DNA of 12,718 nt, taken from NCBI GenBank assembly GCA_028708945.1, contig JAQVXV010000021.1:1-12718 (forward strand), read 5' to 3'. The stretch's first letter is position 1, and every line of letters starts with the position of its first letter. Below the pieces are notes generated by a model. The model saw only the letters and a program-made list of their open reading frames with translations. It did no database searches and was not told the DNA's origin. The position numbers and the translations under genes were made by a program. Below, piece by piece: positions 7,200-12,718 of the stretch. The stretch comes from Bacilli bacterium (GTDB taxonomy: Bacteria > Bacillota_I > Bacilli_A > RF39 > UBA660).

Positions 7200-8302
7200 T
7201 ATTTGCCTCCATATATATTATTTAAAATAGCAATTAATACATCGACAACTATCGAATTCCCACTTTGTTTATATGCTTGTGCTTTTGAAACTACTATTTT
7301 GTAATCATCATCAAATCCCATCAGTCTATGTGTTTCTCTAATTGTTAATGCTCTTATTTTCCCATTTGTAGTCACATAATTATTTACACTTGCCCTATGA
7401 GTATTTCCCTGTGTTGATAATAATGCTCTTGCGACTTTTAAATCTATTTCAGCCTCTGGATGCATGAAGTTTTTAGTTCCTGGCGAAAGTACATATTTTT
7501 TAAGTTTATCAGATAAGAAATATTTTTGTTCAACTTCCTCACCACATTTTTCAGATATTTTTAATTTTCCATCAATATTAACTAAGTTACCATCTTTTGT
7601 ATTTTCAATTAAAAAATCTTGCAAAGTATAAGCCAACTTTTTAGGTTTTGGAAATTCAAATTTATCAAGATCCCCTTTATTTTTGAATCCCACAACATAT
7701 AATCTCTTTCTGCTTTGAGGGATTCCATAATCTTTTGCATTTAATATTTCCCATTTGTAGTGATATCCTAATTCATCAAAAATGTTCTGCATAACTTTCC
7801 AAGTATTACCTTTATCATGGGTTAATACACCAAATACATTTTCATAAATAAAAACCTTAGGTTGTATTTCATTTACTAGTCTTGCATATTCATAAAAAAG
7901 TGTTCCTCTAGCATCTTCGAACCCACCACGACTACCAATAACAGAAAAGCTTTGACATGGACTTCCACCAACAAAAAGATCAATTTTACCATTAAAATCT
8001 GTACCATCTAGAAGTTTAACATCATAAAAAAAATTGTCATTATTTATTTTGTAATTTGCCTTGTAAGATTGCTCAACAAAATTAGTTTTTTTTGAGTTTA
8101 CTTTGTATAAATTGTTAGCATATTCTCTCTTTTCAATAGTAGATCTCATTTTTTTAATTTTTTTAATTTCATTCTGATAATCCACATCTATTTCAATGTC
8201 TCCATTATCGCAAGCAAATTCTACTTCGTGTTTAATATTCATTCTTTTTAACGCTTGTTCTATAGCACCAATACCACTAAATACGGTTCCTAACTTCAAC
8301 AT
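7199..8302 (-). CDS. DNA (cytosine-5) methyltransferase, first gene of restriction operon
   Basis: A second C5-cytosine methyltransferase, transcribed first. I place the start at ATG 8302 (367 aa) with GAGAGG just upstream; a TTG at 8317 is in frame but overlaps that ribosome binding site. Motif I is GTVFSGIGAIEQAL (5-18), motif IV GGSPCQSFS with Cys116, motif VI ENV (154-156), motif VIII QSRKRLYVVGF (196-206), motif IX RALTIRETHRLMGF (317-330) and motif X YKQSGNSIVVDV (344-355). Between motifs I and IV there is a Lys-rich helical insert (about residues 40-90) missing from its partner. The recognition regions of both enzymes contain HRASxxNY (302-309 here, 244-251 in the other), perhaps reflecting related half-targets. 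Two m5C enzymes in one operon usually methylate the two strands of an asymmetric site. The leader is about 30 bases and carries one of the operator repeats. Confidence 0.95.
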   Translation of the reverse strand: MLKLGTVFSGIGAIEQALKRMNIKHEVEFACDNGDIEIDVDYQNEIKKIKKMRSTIEKREYANNLYKVNSKKTNFVEQSYKANYKINNDNFFYDVKLLDGTDFNGKIDLFVGGSPCQSFSVIGSRGGFEDARGTLFYEYARLVNEIQPKVFIYENVFGVLTHDKGNTWKVMQNIFDELGYHYKWEILNAKDYGIPQSRKRLYVVGFKNKGDLDKFEFPKPKKLAYTLQDFLIENTKDGNLVNIDGKLKISEKCGEEVEQKYFLSDKLKKYVLSPGTKNFMHPEAEIDLKVARALLSTQGNTHRASVNNYVTTNGKIRALTIRETHRLMGFDDDYKIVVSKAQAYKQSGNSIVVDVLIAILNNIYGGK

Positions 8303-8320
8303 ATTATTACCTCTCAATTC

Positions 8321-8370
8321 GACCTGCGTCTACTATAACAAGTATATCATGTAAGTTGACCTGCGTCTAC
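8321..8370. repeat. Two 13-bp direct repeats containing GACGC sites (operator of restriction operon)
   Basis: GACCTGCGTCTAC occurs at 8321-8333 and again at 8358-8370, 37 bases apart start to start (3.5 helical turns), with unrelated sequence between. Each copy holds GCGTC (8326-8330, 8363-8367), that is GACGC on the - strand. By eye I find no other GACGC or GCGTC in the window. The upstream copy overlaps the predicted -35 box and the downstream copy starts about 4 bases after the predicted transcription start. I infer methylation-sensitive operator sites or binding sites for one of the methyltransferases. Confidence 0.75.
8341..8369 (-). promoter_or_regulatory. Promoter of the restriction-modification operon
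   Basis: On the - strand TAGACG (8369-8364) acts as a -35 (4 of 6 matches to TTGACA) and, 17 bases on, TATACT (8346-8341) is the -10. The start would be near 8334, 32 bases before the first methyltransferase ATG. The -35 hexamer lies within the GACGC-containing repeat, so cytosine methylation there could alter polymerase or repressor binding. Confidence 0.6.
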
Positions 8371-8449
8371 AAAAAATGCACAATTTTTTTAATTTTCATA
8401 ACATTCTTTTTACTCCCTTTAAAATAAAGACTTCGGTGTGTAAATAAAA

Positions 8450-8458
8450 TGCTATAAT
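8450..8458 (+). promoter_or_regulatory. Extended -10 promoter of the small membrane protein gene
   Basis: TGCTATAAT is a perfect extended -10 (TG at 8450-8451, TATAAT at 8453-8458). No good -35 is seen 17 bases upstream, as expected for this promoter class. The start near 8465 leaves a leader of about 54 bases. It diverges from the restriction promoter about 75 bases away. Confidence 0.7.
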
Positions 8459-8518
8459 AGTTATATTAAATACAAATCTTAATTATTTAATAAGTTTTTT
8501 TATTGATTGGAGGAAAAC

Positions 8519-8980
8519 ATGGAAAATAAAAAAGGATATTGGATATATAGTATTGTAGCAATAATTATTGGTATGGGATTATTTGCATTTATCGGTTATC
8601 TTATTTATGACTTGATATTAAAACTTGCGGACAAGGATTTTTCAAATAATACCGTGATACAAGCATTAATCACTTTGATTATAACCGTATTTATTGGCGG
8701 ATATTTTTCTAAATGGCTTGAATTTAAAAACAATAGAAAGGTAGAACTTTACAAAATTAGGATATCCATATCATTAAGATTAATTGATTTAGCTAGTGAT
8801 TTTTACAGAAATCAAAGTGAAGAGATAAAAAATATACTAATTTTTGAATCTGCTAAAGTAAAACTATATTTTAATGATAATGCTTTAAATTGTACAAATA
8901 GATTTATCGAATCAAAAAAGAAAGATCTGATTGTCAATTATAATTTATTAATTGATGAGTTAAAGAAAAGCATAAAATAA
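8519..8980 (+). CDS. Small membrane protein, two helices plus cytoplasmic helical domain
   Basis: I do not recognise the family. The start is ATG 8519 with GGAGG at 8509-8513; an in-frame TTG at 8507 overlaps that site. The 153-aa product has two hydrophobic segments, about residues 7-33 (YWIYSIVAIIIGMGLFAFIG and on) and 47-64 (ALITLIITVFIGGYFS), joined by a short polar loop. A charged, probably helical C-terminal domain of about 85 residues follows. Positive residues after the second helix (KNNRK) suggest that both ends face the cytoplasm. Two-helix proteins with a soluble helical tail are common in bacterial defence loci as membrane effectors (SLATT-type topology), but topology alone does not prove this. 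It has its own promoter, diverging from the restriction operon, and no close downstream partner. Confidence 0.8.
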   Translation: MENKKGYWIYSIVAIIIGMGLFAFIGYLIYDLILKLADKDFSNNTVIQALITLIITVFIGGYFSKWLEFKNNRKVELYKIRISISLRLIDLASDFYRNQSEEIKNILIFESAKVKLYFNDNALNCTNRFIESKKKDLIVNYNLLIDELKKSIK

Positions 8981-9174
8981 AATTTAGCGTGATTGATTTA
9001 AAAAATATTAATGCAACTATATATTGCGATGAAGTTAAAAATGCTAAATTAGATATACTTAATTTGGAGGGTTTTAAAATTAGGATTATATTGGTATTGG
9101 TGTTATTCCAACTAATTAAATTAAAATATTGCTTGATGAATTAAATATATTTGATATGTAAAAGTTTAGATTTG
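8981..9174 (+). other. Intergenic stretch with a degenerate coding remnant
   Basis: Between the membrane protein and the ATPase promoter I find no convincing gene. A frame from GTG 8989 runs 51 codons to TAA 9142-9144 but has no ribosome binding site. Its first part reads plausibly as protein (IDLKNINATIYCDEVKNAKL). Around 9083 a one-base shift into another frame gives DYIGIGVIPTN and TAA 9117-9119, which also looks protein-like, so this may be the frameshifted tail of a lost gene. The arms AATTTAGC (8981-8988) and GCTAAATT (9043-9050) are inverted repeats that could instead form a weak structure. Confidence 0.3.
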
Positions 9175-9183
9175 TGATAAAAT
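9175..9183 (+). promoter_or_regulatory. Extended -10 promoter for ATPase leader
   Basis: TGATAAAAT (TG at 9175-9176, TAAAAT at 9178-9183) is an acceptable extended -10. It aligns base for base with TGTTATACT at 12510-12518, and the following 23 bases are also similar, which supports it as a real promoter. The start would be near 9190, giving a leader of about 170 bases. Confidence 0.5.
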
Positions 9184-9206
9184 ATATTTGTAACTAGTAT
9201 TTATAA
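9175..9206 (+). repeat. Imperfect direct repeat, promoter and leader start (copy 1; copy 2 at 12510-12541)
   Basis: Over 32 bases this copy and 12510-12541 agree at 25 positions, with no gaps. The shared core TATATTTGTAA is identical. Both copies begin with an extended -10 element and continue into the first bases of the predicted transcript. Both are followed about 100 bases later by a terminator-like hairpin. Confidence 0.5.
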
Positions 9207-9297
9207 TTTGTTAATTCTGCTAGACAGCTAGGTTTTCATTTATATTGTTAGTTATGTAACTTTGTTATATATAAAATTAAACATATTATTAGAAAGT

Positions 9298-9344
9298 AAA
9301 AAAAGGGCTAGTATAGACTTTTATAGTTTATAGTGGCTTTTTTT
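9298..9344 (+). terminator. Terminator-like hairpin directly before the ATPase ribosome binding site
   Basis: The arm 9298-9318 pairs with 9326-9344 over a 7-base loop (C9318-G9326 outward). It has several G-U pairs, one G-G mismatch and a base-paired A/T tract ending in seven T. The ATPase ribosome binding site (AGGAG, 9347-9351) begins three bases later. It could terminate transcripts from the membrane protein gene, or attenuate the ATPase's own leader transcript. I found no leader peptide with a ribosome binding site, only an ATG-TAA pair at 9254-9259. Confidence 0.6.
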
Positions 9345-9360
9345 ATAGGAGTAGTTAATT

Positions 9361-11127
9361 ATGGATATGATAAAAACAATAGAAATAAACAAAATTAAAG
9401 GTATAGATAATTTAAAATTGGAATTAAATATGATTCCTAATAAACCTAGTATATTTGTTGCCCCTAACGGCTTCGGAAAAAGTTCTATCACAGTAGCATT
9501 TGATAGTATTTCGCAAAACAAGTTAAATATAATGAAAGAATATTGGTATAATGGAAAAGAACATACAGATAGTTATATAAAGATAGAAGAGACACGAGAT
9601 GATATTGATAAAGAATATATTGTAAATAACAGTTCCAATAGCATGAACCAACAATTTGACATTTATGTTATTAACAACAAGGTTACTTCAGAAGCAAAAT
9701 TAATGAATATAAATGGTCATAGCATTGCCAAATCAGACATGATTATAAAAGATGTTATTTTGTGCAATACCATCCCAACTAAAGAAAACTTAAAATATTC
9801 AGTATTACAATTCCGTTCTAGATATAAAACAAATAAATGGATTATACCAAATATAGATGTAGAAATTCAATCCTCAAGTTTTATTTTAAAAATATCAAAA
9901 TGTAAAAAAAGCTTGGATAGCATTTTAGGTAAGAAAAGAATAAATGAGAATATTTTAAATTTAGAAAATAAATTCCAAGAAAAACAAATAAGGCAAGTAG
10001 ATTTTATAACTTCTTTCGAACATAATGATTTAATAAAAATTATATTAAATGATAGTGACATTTCATATATATCAAACATTTTTAGCTCATATTTAGAAAA
10101 TAAAAATGATTTAGAAAAAGTTATTTATATTATACAAATCATAAACTTATATAAAAATAATAAAGACATATTTCTAAAAGTTTATAAAAGAACAGTGTAT
10201 GATTTATATAAATTAAGAACACAAGAACTAATCAATTCTATTGATAATAAAGGTCGAATAGTAGCAATAAAAGAGGAAAAAGGCAGTCTCTTGGCTAAAA
10301 TGGTAAAAGCAAGTATGATTTCGAATGGAGAAATTGATTTAATCTGTTTTATTCTTTTGCTGGAGAAAATAAGGTATGCTAGTAATAATAAAGATGCTAT
10401 TTTAATAATTGACGAGGTCTTCGATTATTTAGATGATATTAACATCATAATAGTGCAAAAGTATATTTCGATGTTTATAAATTCATTTTCAAAATGCGAT
10501 AAAAAAATATATCCAATTATAATGACTCATTTAGACCCAAATGTTTTTAAAAATTTTTACTTTGCAAAAATGAAAATATATTATTTAAGTAACTTTAATT
10601 TGAAAATAAATGAAGAAGTAAAAAAGATTGTAACTGACAGAAGTAATATCAGCGAAGATAATATAAGCAAATATTATCTTCATTATCATAATGAATCTTG
10701 TGATCTGTCAAAAGAATTTTATCAAGTAGGTTTGACTGATAAATTTTGCACATCACAAAAATTTAAAACTGAGGTTTATAATGAATTAGATAAATATATA
10801 AGTGATAAACAATGTGATTATTTGATGGTACTATGTGCTTTAAGAATTAAAATTGAAGAATATATATATTTAAACTTAGATGAGAAATACAAACAAAAAA
10901 TGTTAGACATTAATATGACAGTTAATAAAATTATATATGCAGAAGATGTAAATTTACCAACAAACGAGAATTTTAAATTTTTATCGGTTCTATATAATGA
11001 TTTCATGCATTTAGATAAAAAAGCCGATCCACAAAATAAAAAAGTATTATTTTTGTCTTCTAAATTAGATAACTTATTTATAAAAAGAATTATAAAAGAG
11101 ACAATCAACATTATCAATAACAATTAA
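9361..11127 (+). CDS. Stand-alone ABC/SMC-type ATPase, possible defence protein
   Basis: A 588-aa cytoplasmic P-loop ATPase of the RecF/SMC/ABC class, which dimerizes around ATP. It shows Walker A APNGFGKSS (34-42), a signature-like ISNGE (320-324), Walker B ILIIDE (347-352, with D351 and E352), a D-loop LDD and a switch histidine in MTHLD (H390). The N-terminal IEINKIKGIDNLKL is the strand that usually opens such domains. Unlike SMC or Rad50 there is no long coiled coil between the halves, only about 280 helical residues. The last 150 residues (about 440-588) are helical and not assigned; they include VLYNDFMHLDKK (543-554), whose Asn and His look like functional residues. ATG 9361 follows AGGAG. 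Such ATPases occur in phage-defence systems with a nuclease or toxin partner or a fused effector. No partner lies immediately adjacent, so the C-terminal part may be the effector. Function beyond ATPase is not determined. Confidence 0.85.
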   Translation: MDMIKTIEINKIKGIDNLKLELNMIPNKPSIFVAPNGFGKSSITVAFDSISQNKLNIMKEYWYNGKEHTDSYIKIEETRDDIDKEYIVNNSSNSMNQQFDIYVINNKVTSEAKLMNINGHSIAKSDMIIKDVILCNTIPTKENLKYSVLQFRSRYKTNKWIIPNIDVEIQSSSFILKISKCKKSLDSILGKKRINENILNLENKFQEKQIRQVDFITSFEHNDLIKIILNDSDISYISNIFSSYLENKNDLEKVIYIIQIINLYKNNKDIFLKVYKRTVYDLYKLRTQELINSIDNKGRIVAIKEEKGSLLAKMVKASMISNGEIDLICFILLLEKIRYASNNKDAILIIDEVFDYLDDINIIIVQKYISMFINSFSKCDKKIYPIIMTHLDPNVFKNFYFAKMKIYYLSNFNLKINEEVKKIVTDRSNISEDNISKYYLHYHNESCDLSKEFYQVGLTDKFCTSQKFKTEVYNELDKYISDKQCDYLMVLCALRIKIEEYIYLNLDEKYKQKMLDINMTVNKIIYAEDVNLPTNENFKFLSVLYNDFMHLDKKADPQNKKVLFLSSKLDNLFIKRIIKETINIINNN

Positions 11128-11222
11128 AAATGCATTGAATAGATTTTAAGAATATCAAATAATACTATTTAATTATAACTATTAATGAACTTATTAATAT
11201 AAAGTGAAAAATTGAATGATAG

Positions 11223-11231
11223 TGATATAAT
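11223..11231 (+). promoter_or_regulatory. Extended -10 promoter of the three-gene operon
   Basis: TGATATAAT is a perfect extended -10 (TG 11223-11224, TATAAT 11226-11231). Transcription would start near 11238, just at the AAGGGG ribosome binding site, so the leader is very short. Its position inside a possible upstream-extended reading frame argues for the ATG at 11251 as the real start. Confidence 0.6.
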
Positions 11232-11250
11232 GTTTATAAGGGGTGATAAA

Positions 11251-11493
11251 ATGAATAAATATGAATTTACTACGGATAGTTTATCTTATGGAAATATAGA
11301 GCACGAAATACTGAAGTATTATGATCTAGGGTTTGCTAATTCCTCCGATTTTATGGAATTACAATTGGGGATCAATAAAGAACACAATATTTTTGCAACA
11401 AAAGGCTCAATAGATTTTACTGCCATTGTGGGGAAAACAAACGACAATAATTATATTGTTACAATAACACCAAAAAAGATTACTAGAGATTAA
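11251..11493 (+). CDS. Hypothetical 80-aa protein, first gene of operon
   Basis: I do not recognise this gene. ATG 11251 has AAGGGG about 8 bases upstream and a promoter just before it; a TTG at 11212 in the same frame would start before the promoter and is unlikely. The product is small, acidic to neutral and soluble. Its second half alternates short strands (HNIFATKGSIDFTAIVGK, NNYIVTITPKK), suggesting a small beta sheet after an N-terminal helix. It is the first gene of an apparent operon, followed after 10 bases by a membrane protein and then by a HEPN-like protein. It may be a partner or antidote of one of them, but nothing in the sequence proves it. Confidence 0.65.
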   Translation: MNKYEFTTDSLSYGNIEHEILKYYDLGFANSSDFMELQLGINKEHNIFATKGSIDFTAIVGKTNDNNYIVTITPKKITRD

Positions 11494-11503
11494 ACATAGC
11501 TTC

Positions 11504-11788
11504 GTGAATATAAAAAAATGGTGGTTAGGTTTATTGTGTGCTTTGTTGATACCTTATATTGCTGATCTTATAAGTTTAATAATCAACGGTTTAAATCTTA
11601 AATTAAACATAATGTTTTCATTTATTGATTTTTTTGCAAATATAATATCACAATTAGCATCAATCCCTACATTGACATTAATTGGATTAGCACTATATGA
11701 TTTGTCGAATAAGTTAGGCTACTATGGATTTTTATTACTGTTAATTATAGCTACATTTTTAACATTTAAAGATAATTTTGATTTATAA
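11504..11788 (+). CDS. Hypothetical 94-aa membrane protein
   Basis: I do not recognise the family. The only upstream start is GTG 11504, with no clear ribosome binding site, so translation probably relies on coupling to the preceding stop 10 bases before. The product is almost entirely hydrophobic, with three likely membrane segments: about residues 7-29 (WLGLLCALLIPYIADLISLI), 40-66 (FFANIISQLASIPTLTLIGL) and 73-89 (YYGFLLLLIIATFLTF). It starts with the positive KKWW anchor. The short polar tail ends in DNFDL. Its size and position suggest an inner-membrane partner or effector of the 221-aa protein. Hydrophobicity makes coding very likely, while the exact start is uncertain. Confidence 0.65.
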   Translation: MNIKKWWLGLLCALLIPYIADLISLIINGLNLKLNIMFSFIDFFANIISQLASIPTLTLIGLALYDLSNKLGYYGFLLLLIIATFLTFKDNFDL

Positions 11789-11817
11789 TTTTTCATAATA
11801 ATGTAAGGAGATATAGA

Positions 11818-12483
11818 ATGGTTGATTTAGATAAAACAATAGATGAAATAATTGCTTTGATTGAAGATATGTGTTTTTTTTGGAAAAACTCACAAGGATG
11901 GGCGCCAAAAGAAGTCTCTGAAGAATTCGACAATTTAGAAATGGATAGGTTTAGTGATTTTACAAAAAATTTGCATAAATTTAAGAAAGAAGAACTGTCT
12001 GAAGGAGAACTTGTATTGGTATACACCATAATAGGCAGCATATTAGAAGGAGTCATGATTATATTTTATACAATGTGGTTAGAATCATATAATACAGATA
12101 TAAAAGATGAGGAATATCGACAAATATCCAAATTAGATGAAGGTGAAACTTATGATTACAAATATAGGAAATGGGAAAGAAAAGAGAACAATTATAAAAA
12201 GCCCTCTGAATTAGGATTAGAACTCTTAAAAGTATTTAGTGTTGAGCGATTGTTTTCTAACAATGACGACAGAAGTATTAAGTTTTGGAAAAAATATATA
12301 ACAATTATTCAAGAAAATAGAAATAGTATTCACGTTATGAAAAAAAGAAGAATTGATAACTCAGAAACATTAAATGAAAAATTAGAGTTATTGGTAGAGT
12401 TAATTAAATTGGTAGATAGCAAATTAATATATCCAGATGGTTATTATCACGGTATGCAGAATTTAAATAGTTTATTTGAATAA
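11818..12483 (+). CDS. Putative HEPN-like helical protein, 221 aa
   Basis: ATG 11818 follows AAGGAGAT at good spacing. The protein is predicted all-helical and soluble. A helix around 67-88 (VYTIIGSILEGVMIIFYTM) contains a buried Glu after GS. Helix 156-176 ends in ENRNSIHVMK, with R168, N169 and H172. A Gly/Ser-x-x-Glu helix paired with an RNxIH helix is the layout I associate with HEPN-like proteins, many of which are RNases or toxins. The classic HEPN spacing is Arg-x(4-6)-His, though, and here it is Arg-x(3)-His, so catalytic activity is not assured. It is the last gene of a three-gene operon with a small soluble protein and a membrane protein, next to a restriction system and an SMC-type ATPase, consistent with a defence role. 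Structural comparison would be needed to settle the family. Confidence 0.6.
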   Translation: MVDLDKTIDEIIALIEDMCFFWKNSQGWAPKEVSEEFDNLEMDRFSDFTKNLHKFKKEELSEGELVLVYTIIGSILEGVMIIFYTMWLESYNTDIKDEEYRQISKLDEGETYDYKYRKWERKENNYKKPSELGLELLKVFSVERLFSNNDDRSIKFWKKYITIIQENRNSIHVMKKRRIDNSETLNEKLELLVELIKLVDSKLIYPDGYYHGMQNLNSLFE

Positions 12484-12509
12484 AATTATTACTAGTTTAT
12501 ATAATTTTA

Positions 12510-12518
12510 TGTTATACT
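12510..12518 (+). promoter_or_regulatory. Extended -10 promoter of a short non-coding transcript
   Basis: TGTTATACT (TG 12510-12511, TATACT 12513-12518) matches the extended -10 pattern. It shares its downstream bases with the ATPase promoter at 9175-9206. Transcription would start near 12525. Confidence 0.5.
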
Positions 12519-12541
12519 ATATTTGTAATTGATATCTATAA
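12510..12541 (+). repeat. Imperfect direct repeat, promoter and leader start (copy 2 of 9175-9206)
   Basis: Matches 9175-9206 at 25 of 32 positions without gaps, including the identical core TATATTTGTAA (12518-12528). Confidence 0.5.
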
Positions 12542-12636
12542 AATTAACCACTTGCTTGTCGTATTAAATTTCTAAATACACTACTAGTAGGTGCCAAATT
12601 TAAAAAAACCAAAATCGTAGAAATGCGATTTTTTAT
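12525..12636 (+). ncRNA. Candidate short non-coding RNA or orphan leader
   Basis: From the predicted start near 12525 to the terminator at 12611-12636 there are about 110 bases without an ATG-started frame of any length. It contains the 10-base palindrome CTACTAGTAG at 12581-12590. By analogy with the ATPase leader it may be a regulatory RNA, or the leader of a gene that has been lost. Promoter and terminator are visible; the RNA itself is inferred. Confidence 0.3.
12611..12636 (+). terminator. Intrinsic terminator
   Basis: AAAATCG (12611-12617) pairs with CGATTTT (12626-12632) over an 8-base loop, followed by a T-rich stretch. It would end transcripts from the 221-aa gene operon or from the promoter at 12510. 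Confidence 0.6.
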
Positions 12637-12661
12637 ATTTTATAGTTAATAGTTTAACTAC

Positions 12662-12690
12662 AAAAAAGAACCCGCAAATTGTGGATTCTT
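12662..12690 (-). terminator. Intrinsic terminator of a - strand gene beyond the window
   Basis: Read on the - strand, AAGAATCCAC (12690-12681) pairs with GCGGGTTCTT (12675-12666) over a 5-base loop, with one mismatch and one wobble. A T tract follows (TTCTTTTTTG). This implies a gene on the - strand ending just right of the window, converging on the cargo. Confidence 0.55.
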
Positions 12691-12718
12691 ATAATACAAT
12701 CTTATTAATTATTTCTTT

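Noticed and set aside
8321..8370. The paired 13-bp repeats as a mini CRISPR array
   Set aside because: Only two short copies occur, inside a promoter, with no cas genes.
9254..9259. ATG-TAA minimal frame as a leader peptide for the ATPase
   Set aside because: There is no ribosome binding site before it and no overlap with the hairpin.
10818..11123. An open frame on the - strand inside the ATPase gene
   Set aside because: It has no ribosome binding site, and the + strand has a complete, motif-rich protein across the same bases. The same applies to - strand frames at 592-777, 2194-2406, 9321-9521, 9867-10079 and 11793-12056.
12581..12590. Palindrome CTACTAGTAG as a recombinase att site
   Set aside because: It is only 10 bp and I see no partner copy near the recombinase. 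Att sites of this family are longer and imperfect.

Overview
The window looks like a piece of a low-GC Bacillota (Firmicutes) chromosome or contig. Base composition is strongly AT-rich, genes are preceded by strong GGAGG-type ribosome binding sites, several promoters are of the extended -10 type (TGnTATAAT), and stop codons are TAA or TAG. Tryptophan is written TGG and the single tRNA present is tRNA-Trp(CCA), so the code looks standard. A more exact host cannot be read from the sequence.

Layout. (1) 1-784: a tRNA-Trp gene with its own promoter and terminator, then two small adjoining genes of unknown function. (2) 771-4943: the backbone of an integrative mobilizable element. It holds a promoter, a 19-codon leader peptide overlapping an intrinsic terminator (a ribosome-dependent attenuator architecture), a large serine recombinase broken by one in-frame amber codon, a 370-bp non-coding stretch dense in inverted repeats (candidate oriT), two ribbon-helix-helix-type accessory genes (the first with ACG where the start ATG should be), and a MobL/MobP-like relaxase. 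(3) 4931-8370: on the opposite strand, a compact type II restriction-modification operon of two DNA cytosine-5 methyltransferases and a C-terminal-HNH endonuclease. Its promoter carries two identical 13-bp repeats, each containing GACGC/GCGTC. One lies in the -35 box and the other just downstream of the predicted start. By eye these are the only GACGC/GCGTC sites in the window. Two m5C methyltransferases suit an asymmetric target, and GACGC is the target of the known two-methyltransferase systems LlaJI and HgaI; LlaJI is also known to be controlled by methylation of such promoter sites. I therefore infer that this operon recognises GACGC and regulates itself through its own target. (4) 8450-12483: accessory cargo. 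It comprises a small two-helix membrane protein, a remnant-like gap, a stand-alone ABC/SMC-type ATPase whose ribosome binding site sits directly behind a terminator-like hairpin, and a three-gene operon (80-aa unknown, 94-aa membrane protein, 221-aa protein with a HEPN-like RNxIH motif). (5) 12484-12718: non-coding, with a promoter and leader resembling those of the ATPase gene, a terminator on the + strand, and a second terminator for a - strand gene outside the window.

How the parts fit. Mobilization genes on one side and restriction plus probable defence genes on the other fit a mobilizable element carrying a defence cargo. The recombinase as read is truncated, so the element may no longer excise or integrate by itself, although the relaxase is intact. 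A recurring design is an intrinsic terminator placed immediately before a ribosome binding site (174-204, 885-933, 9298-9344), so expression of several genes here should depend on terminator read-through.
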